Shown here one piece after another: positions 1-6,345 of a DNA stretch of 14,981 bases. Numbering within the stretch: position 1 is the stretch's first letter; each line of letters opens with the position of its first letter. The position numbers and the translations under genes were made by a program. Origin of the DNA: Candidatus Hydrogenedentota bacterium (GTDB lineage: Bacteria; Hydrogenedentota; Hydrogenedentia; Hydrogenedentales; CAITNO01); NCBI GenBank assembly GCA_029554925.1, contig JAKPUV010000015.1:1-14981 (forward strand), in the 5' to 3' direction. The notes beneath the pieces are model-generated. The model did no database searches and had not been told where the DNA came from. It saw only the letters and a list, made by a program, of their open reading frames with translations.

Positions 1-191
1 TGCACGCTCAGGGGGGTCTCGCCCCACCCGGTGGCACCGCGCCCCGCGCGGTCCTCCACCCGCAGGGCGACGCGGGCGCAGTCCACACTGGTGAGAGTCT
101 CGGATCCGAACTTGAGCGGAACCCGCGTGGTGACGGGGAGAAGGTACAAGTCGGCCCCGACCGGAAGGATGTCGGCGCGCTTCTCAGGCAT
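1..191 (-). CDS. Enolase-superfamily (mandelate racemase/muconate cycloisomerase-like) protein, N-terminal part
   Basis: This is the first 63 codons of a gene that runs off the left edge, so only the N-terminal capping domain is seen. It reads MPEKRADILPVGADLYLLPV, continues with a PLKFG segment at about residues 27-31, and ends in GWGETPLSV at about 55-63. A beta-rich start followed by a GWGE box is typical of the enolase-superfamily N-terminal domain. The catalytic barrel, and so the substrate, lies outside the window. Members usually dehydrate or racemise sugar acids and related carboxylates by abstracting an alpha proton with Mg2+ bound. The ATG lies inside the end of the upstream GntR gene (shared ATGCCTGA, 8 bp), which implies translational coupling and a regulator-enzyme pair. 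Family is fairly secure; the reaction is unknown. A divergent family member of different chemistry is possible. Confidence 0.72.
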   Translation of the reverse strand, partial: MPEKRADILPVGADLYLLPVTTRVPLKFGSETLTSVDCARVALRVEDRAGRGATGWGETPLSV

Positions 192-945
192 CCGGCGGCG
201 CCCCCCCGTTCTGCGCCGCCACCGCCTGCGCCTGTGCCCTGGCCTTCGCCATGTTCTTGAGGGACTGGTCGAGCATCTCCAGATAGCCCATGATCAGCAG
301 GTCCGCCGCCTCGCTGTTCCGTTCGCTGTAGGCGCGCAGCAGCTCGCCCAGCAGCGTGGAGACCCCGGTGATGCCGACGATGGGAATCTCGAAGGTTCGC
401 CGCAGCTTCAGGAAGATCCGCCCGACGCTGTTGAAAAGCAGGGCATACACCTGGTTGTGCGTGGAGTAGGCGATGCGCTCGAAAAGCGCTTCGTACACGC
501 GCTCCCGGTCTGCTTCCGGACTGGACAACAGCTCCAGGAAGAGGGCGCGGACCTCGATCTCCTCCTCGTCCGTGTGGCGCTCCACGGAAAGGTTCACAAC
601 GGTGCGCACAATGTGCTTCCGGAACTCCATCACGTCCAGCAGGAAGGGGTAGTTGATGGCCCCGTACTCGTCGGTGAGGAGGATGTCGAAAATCTCAATG
701 CCCGCCAGGAAATGGAGCCGCTGGACATAGATGCCCGACCCCTGGCGGATTTTCACCAGGCCCACGGCCTCAATGCGTTTCAGGGCCTCGCGGATGACGT
801 GCCGGGCCACGTCGAACTCCTCGGCCAGCGCGCGCTCCGTCGGCAACTTCGACCCGACGGGATACTCACCCGAGATGATCCTGCGCGTCAACCGCTCCGT
901 GATGTCCATGGACCGGGTGGTCAGAGCCTTCTTCTCCATGCGCAT
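184..945 (-). CDS. GntR-family transcriptional regulator, FadR subfamily
   Basis: A 253-residue DNA-binding regulator. Residues about 17-76 form the GntR winged helix: LPTERALAEEF, then VIREALKRIEAVGLVKIRQGSGIYV. The rest (about 95-235) is an all-helical effector domain of the FadR subfamily. The stretch STHNQVYALLFNS (about 161-173) recalls the SGNPIYGLILN segment of E. coli FadR. The histidines that usually bind metal in FCD-type domains are not obvious, so the ligand may not be a metal-held carboxylate. The start at 945 was chosen with a GGGGA just upstream; an in-frame ATG at 939 is an alternative. The gene is coupled to the enolase-like gene downstream and diverges from the DUF5009 gene, so either could be a target. 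An inverted repeat at 967-983 may be its own operator. Family is sure; ligand and regulon are not known. Confidence 0.93.
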   Translation of the reverse strand: MRMEKKALTTRSMDITERLTRRIISGEYPVGSKLPTERALAEEFDVARHVIREALKRIEAVGLVKIRQGSGIYVQRLHFLAGIEIFDILLTDEYGAINYPFLLDVMEFRKHIVRTVVNLSVERHTDEEEIEVRALFLELLSSPEADRERVYEALFERIAYSTHNQVYALLFNSVGRIFLKLRRTFEIPIVGITGVSTLLGELLRAYSERNSEAADLLIMGYLEMLDQSLKNMAKARAQAQAVAAQNGGAPPDA

Positions 946-966
946 TCCCCATGTGTTGAAGTTTCC

Positions 967-983
967 CGTTTCTTCCGGAAACG
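967..983. promoter_or_regulatory. Candidate operator: 17-bp inverted repeat upstream of the GntR gene
   Basis: CGTTTC, five bases (TTCCG), then GAAACG form a perfect 6-bp-arm inverted repeat. It lies 22-38 bp before the regulator's start codon and at the predicted transcription start of the CATAAT -10 box. FadR-type regulators bind sites of about this length, so autorepression is plausible. This is inference; a short inverted repeat can arise by chance. Confidence 0.35.
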
Positions 984-989
984 CCGGGT

Positions 990-995
990 ATTATG
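990..995 (-). promoter_or_regulatory. Candidate -10 box for the GntR gene
   Basis: On the minus strand this reads CATAAT (5 of 6 to the sigma-70 consensus), about 44 bp before the GntR start codon. There is no convincing -35 box at 17 bp; TCGCAA is the best. Transcription would begin near 983, on the inverted repeat. Weak to moderate support. Confidence 0.35.
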
Positions 996-1036
996 CACAA
1001 GGCAGGCGGATTTTGCGAAAAACCGGGCCGGCGGGC

Positions 1037-1066
1037 TTGTCGCGGCGAACCCATTGGGCGTAACCT
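1037..1066 (+). promoter_or_regulatory. Weak candidate promoter for the DUF5009 gene
   Basis: TTGTCG (1037-1042) and TAACCT (1061-1066), 18 bp apart, precede the GTG start at 1093, leaving room for a short leader with a ribosome site. Both boxes match the consensus only partly. The 946-1092 region is the only non-coding sequence available to drive this gene. Confidence 0.25.
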
Positions 1067-1092
1067 ATGGCATCTTTCTGGAGGATGCCCCC

Positions 1093-2211
1093 GTGACCGA
1101 GCCCACCGTTGCCCCCGCGCCCTCTGTCCGACGGATTGTCTCCGTGGACGCCCTGCGCGGCTTTGACATGTTCTGGATCGTCGGCGGCAGGGAGCTGCTG
1201 ATCGCCGTGGCCGCCCTGTTCTGCGGGGCCCGCGGCGTGCCGAAGGCCTTCCTGTATCAGTTGTCCCACCCCGAATGGACGGGATTCACGGCATGGGACA
1301 TGATCATGCCCCTCTTCCTGTTTCTGGCGGGGGTCTCGCTTCCCTTCGCCTTCGCGCGACGTCTGGGGGAGTCGCGGGACTACCGGAAAATCTACCGCCG
1401 CATCGCCCGGCGACTGGTTCTGCTGTGGATTTTCGGCATGATCGCCCAGGGCAACCTGCTGGAGTTCAACCTGGACACCCTGCATCTCTTCTCGAACACC
1501 CTCCAGGCGATCGCCGTGGGATATCTGATCGCGGCGGTGGCCGTGCTGCACCTGACCCTGCCCCTTCAGGCGCTTCTGGCGGCGGCGCTCCTCGCGGCGT
1601 ACTGGCTGCTCATGATGTTCGTGCCCGCACCCGGTCTGGCCGCCGGGACACTGGAACCCGACGCCAACCTCGCCCTGTGGCTGGACGAGTTCATCCTGCG
1701 GGGGTTCCGGGACGGCACCTCGTACGCTTGGATTCTTCCCGGGTTCGGCTTCGGCGGCACCGTGCTGCTGGGCGTGTTCGGGGGGCACGTGCTCCGGCAG
1801 GAGTCCTGGAGCCCCCGCCGACGACTACTGGTGCTGACGGGCATGGGCCTTGCCTGCCTCGCGGGAGGCTGGCTGTGGGGCCTGCATTTCCCGATCATCA
1901 AGCACCTGTGGACCAGTTCCATGGTGCTGTGGGCCGGCGGGTGGAGTTTTCTGCTGCTGGCGGCGTTCTACCTCGTGGTGGACATCTGGCACTGGGAGAG
2001 GTGGACCTTCCCCTTCATCGTCATCGGGTCCAACGCCATTCTCATCTACATGGCCGTGCACGTGGTGGATGTGGGCGGCTGGCTGGAGGATTTCTGGACC
2101 ACCGGCGACCCGGGGGTAATCGCGCAGGTGCTGATCGCCGCGGGGGCCGTCCTAGTGTTCTTTGTCCCCCTGTATCTCCTCTACCGCTTCAAGATATTCC
2201 TGCGCGTGTGA
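1093..2211 (+). CDS. DUF5009 / heparan-alpha-glucosaminide N-acetyltransferase-like membrane protein
   Basis: A 372-residue polytopic membrane protein with about ten hydrophobic segments. It belongs to the COG4299/DUF5009 group, related to human HGSNAT and bacterial NagX, which move acetyl groups from cytoplasmic acetyl-CoA across the membrane to amino sugars. Diagnostic stretches are VSVDALRGFDMFWIVGG (about 17-32), HPEWTGFTAWDMIMPLFLFLAG (about 59-80), KHLWTSSMVLWAGG near two thirds, and IGSNAILIYM near the C terminus. His59, in the HPEW motif, aligns by eye with the His of the HATWNGLT motif that is catalytic in HGSNAT. The GTG start at 1093 has a good GGAGG eight bases upstream; reading open further upstream is antisense to the GntR gene. 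The nearby sulfatases and heparinase-like lyase suggest a role with amino-sugar-containing sulfated glycans. The substrate is inferred, not shown. Confidence 0.88.
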   Translation: MTEPTVAPAPSVRRIVSVDALRGFDMFWIVGGRELLIAVAALFCGARGVPKAFLYQLSHPEWTGFTAWDMIMPLFLFLAGVSLPFAFARRLGESRDYRKIYRRIARRLVLLWIFGMIAQGNLLEFNLDTLHLFSNTLQAIAVGYLIAAVAVLHLTLPLQALLAAALLAAYWLLMMFVPAPGLAAGTLEPDANLALWLDEFILRGFRDGTSYAWILPGFGFGGTVLLGVFGGHVLRQESWSPRRRLLVLTGMGLACLAGGWLWGLHFPIIKHLWTSSMVLWAGGWSFLLLAAFYLVVDIWHWERWTFPFIVIGSNAILIYMAVHVVDVGGWLEDFWTTGDPGVIAQVLIAAGAVLVFFVPLYLLYRFKIFLRV

Positions 2212-2217
2212 CCCTGG

Positions 2218-3996
2218 TCAGTCCGGATTTTCTTTCATCCACGCGCGGACGGCGTCCTCGGCCTCCGGCGGGAACAGCCACACGCCGCAGCGCCCCTCCC
2301 CCTCCCTTGCGGGCGTGACTTCCAGGGTGGGGGCCGGGTCAGACACCCCGAACCGCGGGCAATACCAGAACCGGGTCTCCCCTTCCCCCGGCAAATGGGC
2401 GGACAGCGCCGTACCGGGTTCCGGCAGGACCAGAAGTACTTCCGCATCCCGGCGCAGGAGGCAGGCACCATCTTCGCGCAGGGAGACCGCTGTGTCTGGA
2501 GGGGTGTGCAGCAGTGCGACCAGCGACCCCGGCCTCCCGTCCCGCACCGCCGCATCGCGTACCCGCCAGGCGGGGATGCTGTCCAGGCACAGGATTTCCC
2601 GCCGGTGCACCACGCCGCCCGGCAGGGTCACCTCGCCGGTGAAACGGCGTCCTTCCACACAGGACTCCACCCGCGCGCAGGGCTGGGCGTGGCGTCGTCC
2701 GACCCGGAAGACGGACCAAGCCTCGACCGGCTCAATGCCGTCCACCACGGCGGTGTTGTGCGCACGAACGCTCCGGCACCACCCGCGCAGGGGGCTTTCC
2801 GCATACCCGTGGCATCCGGCGTCCACCAGCATGCGCGTTGTTCCCAGGGAAAGTTCCAGGGTCAGCGGGTCGCCGTGGGCATGGCCGGGCTGCACAGGGG
2901 GCACCGGGCTGGCCTTCACCAGCAGGCGTCCTCCCGTATTCTCAAGCGCGTACATACCCGTGTCAGGAAACTCCTGCCGCAACCGGACCGCACCGCAGCA
3001 CCGGTGCGCGGCGAAATCCGCAAGGACGCGCGCGGGGAACGCCTCCCCGAGCACGGCATCGTTGAACAGCGGGATGTCACCTTCGGGATGAGACACACCG
3101 TGGAGAAAGCCCGCCATGCGCAGCAGCACCGGGCGCAGATGCTCCGCGTCGGGATGCCCGTCTCCCAGGGCCGCCAGAAGCACCAATCCGTCCCACAACG
3201 CCAGGGCGTGGTACATGGGACTCCGCTCGAAATGGCCCCCGTCGGGCAGCACCTGCCGGTCAAACTGCCCCACCGCCTCCGCCGCACCCCGCGCCAACAG
3301 CTCAGCATCGCCCAGCAACGCGCCCGCCACCGCCAGGGCGCAGGCGTTCTTCAGCAGATGGTTCCCCTGAAGGTCCCATTCGAACCGACGCGCCAGCCAC
3401 CGGGCCTGGTGCTCCAGCGAGGCGCGCAACTCCGGCAAACCGGTGTCCAGCACGGCGCCCGCGAGGGACCAGTTCAGCATCCTCTCCGAAACCGGGAACG
3501 GCTCCCAGCCGTCGCCCACCCCGGGCGGGTTGTTCCGCATCCAGTCCAGGAGTGCCTCCCGCGCCAGCGCGAGGTCCTCAGGCCGGGGAAAGCGGGTGTT
3601 TTCCAGTGCCAGCAGCATCAGCCAGCGGAACCCGTGCAACTGGTACCGCCAGAGCTTGGGCAGCGCCGCATCGTGCCAGGGATACCCTTTTTCCGGGGCC
3701 GCACGGTTCAAGAAGACCGGCTGCCCTCCGCGGAGGGCGTCCATTGAGCCCTTGTCCCCCGACAATCCGGCGGATGCCGCGTTCTCCAGAAAGGCGCGCA
3801 GGCGGGACAGCGTCTCCGCATTCAAAGCCCCCGGCGTTCCGGGGCCGCACCGCCGCGCCGCCACGGGGGCAAAGGGCTGCTGCGCACGGCGCAGAAGCCG
3901 CCACCCGATCTGGGACGGCCTCAGGCGCGTCACCGTGCGCAGAAAACGCCCCGGCGAAAAGGGCACCCGCCCGTTCGCAGTCTGCGGGGACTTCAT
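2218..3996 (-). CDS. Heparinase II/III-family polysaccharide lyase-like protein
   Basis: A 592-residue protein with the two-part layout of this family. A helical toroid comes first: RPSQIGWRLLRRAQ about 26-39, DGWEPFPVSERMLNW 162-176, then DLQGNHLLKNACAL and DGGHFERSPMYH. A beta-rich half follows, with GHAHGDPLTLELS at 371-383 and RAHNTAVVDG at 411-420. Residues corresponding to the heparinase III catalytic set are visible: Asn212-His213, Tyr262-His263, His372/His374 and His413-Asn414. Such enzymes cleave uronate-containing glycans by beta-elimination. No signal peptide is evident; the N terminus is basic and not hydrophobic, so it may be cytoplasmic or exported by another route, as in heparinase-like proteins of exopolysaccharide loci. 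The ATG at 3996 has GGAGG seven bases upstream and overlaps the glycerate kinase stop (ATGA), implying coupled translation. Family is strong; the exact substrate is unknown. Confidence 0.88.
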   Translation of the reverse strand: MKSPQTANGRVPFSPGRFLRTVTRLRPSQIGWRLLRRAQQPFAPVAARRCGPGTPGALNAETLSRLRAFLENAASAGLSGDKGSMDALRGGQPVFLNRAAPEKGYPWHDAALPKLWRYQLHGFRWLMLLALENTRFPRPEDLALAREALLDWMRNNPPGVGDGWEPFPVSERMLNWSLAGAVLDTGLPELRASLEHQARWLARRFEWDLQGNHLLKNACALAVAGALLGDAELLARGAAEAVGQFDRQVLPDGGHFERSPMYHALALWDGLVLLAALGDGHPDAEHLRPVLLRMAGFLHGVSHPEGDIPLFNDAVLGEAFPARVLADFAAHRCCGAVRLRQEFPDTGMYALENTGGRLLVKASPVPPVQPGHAHGDPLTLELSLGTTRMLVDAGCHGYAESPLRGWCRSVRAHNTAVVDGIEPVEAWSVFRVGRRHAQPCARVESCVEGRRFTGEVTLPGGVVHRREILCLDSIPAWRVRDAAVRDGRPGSLVALLHTPPDTAVSLREDGACLLRRDAEVLLVLPEPGTALSAHLPGEGETRFWYCPRFGVSDPAPTLEVTPAREGEGRCGVWLFPPEAEDAVRAWMKENPD

Positions 3997-5138
3997 GGCC
4001 GCTCCTCCCGTGCGGCGCGCCAGATACGGGCAAGCATGGCACTTCGGCGCCTCAGCAGTTCCTCCGTGGCGGCCATGGATTCCTCCAGAGACACGGGGCC
4101 GTCGGCCAGAGCGAAGGCGGCGGTCAGCCCCTCCGCATGAAGCGCCGCCAGATCCCCGGACAAACTTCCCGCCAGGGCAATGACCGGCACCCCGGCGGCG
4201 CGGGCCAACCGGGCCACCCCCACGGGCACCTTCCCCCAGAGCGACTGGGCGTCCAGCCGGCCCTCCCCGGTGATGGCGAGGTCCGCCCCGCGCAGTGCCG
4301 CCTCTAGGCCCGCCTCGCGGGCCACCACCTCCACGCCGGGCACGAGGCGCGCGCCGAGAAACGCCGCCAGGCCCGCGCCGAGTCCCCCCGCGGCGCCTCC
4401 CCCCGGCAGAAGACGCATATCCCTGTCCAGATCCCGCATGACCACCCCGGCAAAATGGGCCAAGGCATCGTCGAGCCGTTCGGCCATCTCCGGGTCCGCG
4501 CCCTTCTGCGGCGAGTATAGCAGGGAGGCCCCGGTGGGTCCGCACAGGGGATTGTTCACGTCACAGGCAACCAGGATCTCCGTTTCCTCGATCCGCGGGT
4601 CCAGCCCGGACAGATCCACCCGGTCCAGCCGAAGCAGGGCCTCCCCTCCCGGGCGAAGCTCCCGGCCTTCGGCGTCCTTCAACGACACGCCCAATGCCTG
4701 GGCCATCCCCACCCCGCCGTCGTTGGTGGACGTGCCCCCCACGGCCACGAGGATGCGTCGCGCCCCCCGGTCCAGCGCGGCAACGATCATTTCTCCCACG
4801 CCGAAGGTGGTGGTCCGGGCGGGATTGCGCTCCCCGGGCGGGATCAGCGAAAGGCCGACCGCCTGGGCCGACTCCACCACAGCGGCCCGGCCTTCATCCA
4901 GGAATCCGAGACAGGCCGCGACAGGCTCCCCCAGGGGGCCGGTCGCCTCCACCCGCTCCACGCGCCCGCGCCCGCCGCCGACCAGGGCGTCGAGGGTCCC
5001 CTCACCACCGTCGGCCATGGGCACCATGCGCAGCTCCGTCTCCGGCCAGACAGACCCCCACCCTTCCGCGACCGCCGCCGCGACCTGCGCGGCGGACGCC
5101 GCCTCCTTGAAGGAGTCTGGGGCGATGACAAGCTTCAT
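3993..5138 (-). CDS. Glycerate 2-kinase (GarK/GlxK family)
   Basis: A 381-residue cytoplasmic kinase, the usual length for the GlxK/GarK family, which uses ATP to turn D-glycerate into 2-phosphoglycerate. Family motifs appear in order: MKLVIAPDSFKE at 1-12, MADGGEGT at 41-48, the glycine-rich GVGEMI and VAVGGTSTNDGGVGMAQALG at 113-150, PGGGAAGGLGAGL at 245-257, and TGEGRLDAQSLWGKVPVGVA at 290-309. The start at 5138 begins the canonical MKLVIAPDSFK; a longer in-frame start at 5174 adds residues unlike the family. In sugar-acid catabolism this enzyme takes glycerate from tartronate semialdehyde into glycolysis, which fits a cluster handling uronates or aldarates. Its stop overlaps the lyase start by four bases. 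It follows the acyltransferase after the only real gap (70 bp) in this gene string. Function is well supported; the feeding pathway is inferred. Confidence 0.94.
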   Translation of the reverse strand: MKLVIAPDSFKEAASAAQVAAAVAEGWGSVWPETELRMVPMADGGEGTLDALVGGGRGRVERVEATGPLGEPVAACLGFLDEGRAAVVESAQAVGLSLIPPGERNPARTTTFGVGEMIVAALDRGARRILVAVGGTSTNDGGVGMAQALGVSLKDAEGRELRPGGEALLRLDRVDLSGLDPRIEETEILVACDVNNPLCGPTGASLLYSPQKGADPEMAERLDDALAHFAGVVMRDLDRDMRLLPGGGAAGGLGAGLAAFLGARLVPGVEVVAREAGLEAALRGADLAITGEGRLDAQSLWGKVPVGVARLARAAGVPVIALAGSLSGDLAALHAEGLTAAFALADGPVSLEESMAATEELLRRRSAMLARIWRAAREERP

Positions 5139-5178
5139 GGTTTCCGTCCCCGGCGCACACAGTCCGCGCCGCACGACA

Positions 5179-5208
5179 ACGGTAGGGGCTTTGCCCCGCC
5201 TGAGTCAA
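5179..5208 (-). promoter_or_regulatory. Candidate internal promoter before glycerate kinase
   Basis: On the minus strand TTGACT (5208-5203) begins right after the acyltransferase stop and is followed 18 bp later by TACCGT (5184-5179). The -35 box is good (5 of 6) and the -10 box poor (3 of 6). It would let glycerate kinase and the lyase be transcribed apart from the sulfatase genes. Confidence 0.3.
5185..5197. repeat. Perfect small hairpin (GGGGC-3-GCCCC) in the acyltransferase-kinase gap
   Basis: GGGGC, three bases, GCCCC: a 5-bp GC stem with a 3-base loop. It has no T-run after it on either strand, so it is not a standard intrinsic terminator. It lies between the candidate -35 and -10 boxes for glycerate kinase. 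It could affect readthrough or RNA processing at this junction; this is inference. Confidence 0.4.
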
Positions 5209-6345
5209 TCATGCGGCCGCCCTTTTTCGCTTGGGCTTCATGCCGAAGAAGAGGCGGACCGGGTTTAACGGCCGCACCAGAACCAGATAGAGCAGCGCCG
5301 TGAAGGTTCCCGCCCCCGCCGTCACGATCAGGAACGCCGCCAGCGGCGGCAACGCGAATGGCAGGAGAAGGTACGCGGCGCAGACCACGACGGTCTGGTG
5401 AAGGATGTAAAAGGGATAGGCCGCCTCCGCAAGATGCGGGAGGACCGCCGGACGCAGGCCCGTGAGGCGTTTCCCGTATCCAACGAGGGCGACCACCAGA
5501 CACCACATGGCGAAGCCCTCATAGGAGATGTCCAGGACCTTTCCCGCCAGCCAGAAATCCCGGTGCACGCCGAGTATCCACCCGGTGATGGGCGCCGTGA
5601 TGCACAGGAGACCAACGACCAGGGCGGCGCGCCGACGACGTTCCAAAGCGGCGGCAATCCTGGCGTCCGCCTGCCACAGGAAACCGGCCAGAAAAATGAG
5701 CAAGAAATAGGGAATGTTCTTGTCCCCAATGTCCGGGACAAGCTGCGCCAGCATAAACGGAACGGGGGCCAGCCAGAACACCGCAGGGTTCTCCAGCAGT
5801 GCGGCCAGGTGTCCGCGCGCGCGCGCCGACGCGTCCCCGGCCAGCCATTTCAGCAGGGGAAACGAGACGCACACATAAGCGAAGAGAAACAGGACAAACC
5901 ACAGGTGGGCCGGAGTGAAGCCGCCCTCATAGCCGGAGAGCCCTGTCGGGCCGATGGTGAAGAACTGGCGGGGGTACCAGGAGGCATAGCCGCCGGACCA
6001 GGTGCCGCGCGCCAGGCAGGCCAGATAGGACTGGGGCGGCACCACCACCAGCACGCCAAAGACGAAGGGGATCAGAAGACGGCGGACCCTCTCCGCCAGA
6101 AAACCGCGCGCGCCCCGCGCGGCGATGGACATGCGGGCGGACGCCCCCGCCAGCCAGAACAGCAGGGGCATGTGCCAGGCCGAGCAGCCCGTGACAATCA
6201 AGGCGCTCAGCAGGAGGCTTCTTTCTGTTCCCCTCACATAGAAATCGCCCCACACGCCGTAGACGCAGGCCGTATGGAACGGCACCAGCAGCAGCACCGC
6301 CCCGATGCGCAGCCAGTCAATGTCCGCCCGCCGCGTGTCAGCCAT
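5209..6345 (-). CDS. Acyltransferase-3 family membrane protein (OpgC/MdoC-like)
   Basis: A 378-residue membrane protein with about ten transmembrane segments, matching the Acyl_transf_3 family. Its N terminus has the family's R-x-x-DWLR box (RADIDWLRIGAVLLL, about 6-20) and the likely catalytic His24 in VPFHTAC. Next is HMPLLFWLAGASARMS (about 58-73), then VRRLLIPFVFGVLVVVPPQSYLA, a pattern seen in OpgC/MdoC proteins that add succinyl groups to periplasmic glucans. It ends in a basic KPKRKRAAA tail on the presumed cytoplasmic side. The ATG at 6345 overlaps the sulfatase A stop by 8 bp (ATGGCTGA), so translation is probably coupled. The context suggests O-acylation of a surface or periplasmic polysaccharide, or of a glycan being processed. 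Donor and acceptor cannot be read from the sequence. Confidence 0.88.
   Translation of the reverse strand: MADTRRADIDWLRIGAVLLLVPFHTACVYGVWGDFYVRGTERSLLLSALIVTGCSAWHMPLLFWLAGASARMSIAARGARGFLAERVRRLLIPFVFGVLVVVPPQSYLACLARGTWSGGYASWYPRQFFTIGPTGLSGYEGGFTPAHLWFVLFLFAYVCVSFPLLKWLAGDASARARGHLAALLENPAVFWLAPVPFMLAQLVPDIGDKNIPYFLLIFLAGFLWQADARIAAALERRRRAALVVGLLCITAPITGWILGVHRDFWLAGKVLDISYEGFAMWCLVVALVGYGKRLTGLRPAVLPHLAEAAYPFYILHQTVVVCAAYLLLPFALPPLAAFLIVTAGAGTFTALLYLVLVRPLNPVRLFFGMKPKRKRAAA

Noticed and set aside
1011..1021. TTTTGCGAAAA as a regulator operator
   Set aside because: The arms are only 4 bp of A/T and could easily occur by chance; the CGTTTC-N5-GAAACG repeat nearby is a better candidate.
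31..1092. Open reading frame extending upstream in frame with the DUF5009 gene
   Set aside because: It is antisense to the well-supported GntR gene and the enolase-like start, has no family features, and the GTG at 1093 has a good ribosome site and fits family length.
2395..3747. Plus-strand open frame of about 450 codons
   Set aside because: Antisense to the heparinase-like gene, low-complexity composition rich in Arg, Gln and Pro, no recognisable domain.
5139..5174. Upstream start for glycerate kinase at 5174
   Set aside because: The extra residues MRRGLCAPGTET do not resemble the family, which begins with MKLVIAPDSFK.
5185..5197. Intrinsic terminator after the acyltransferase gene
   Set aside because: The 5-bp GC stem has no following T-run on either strand.
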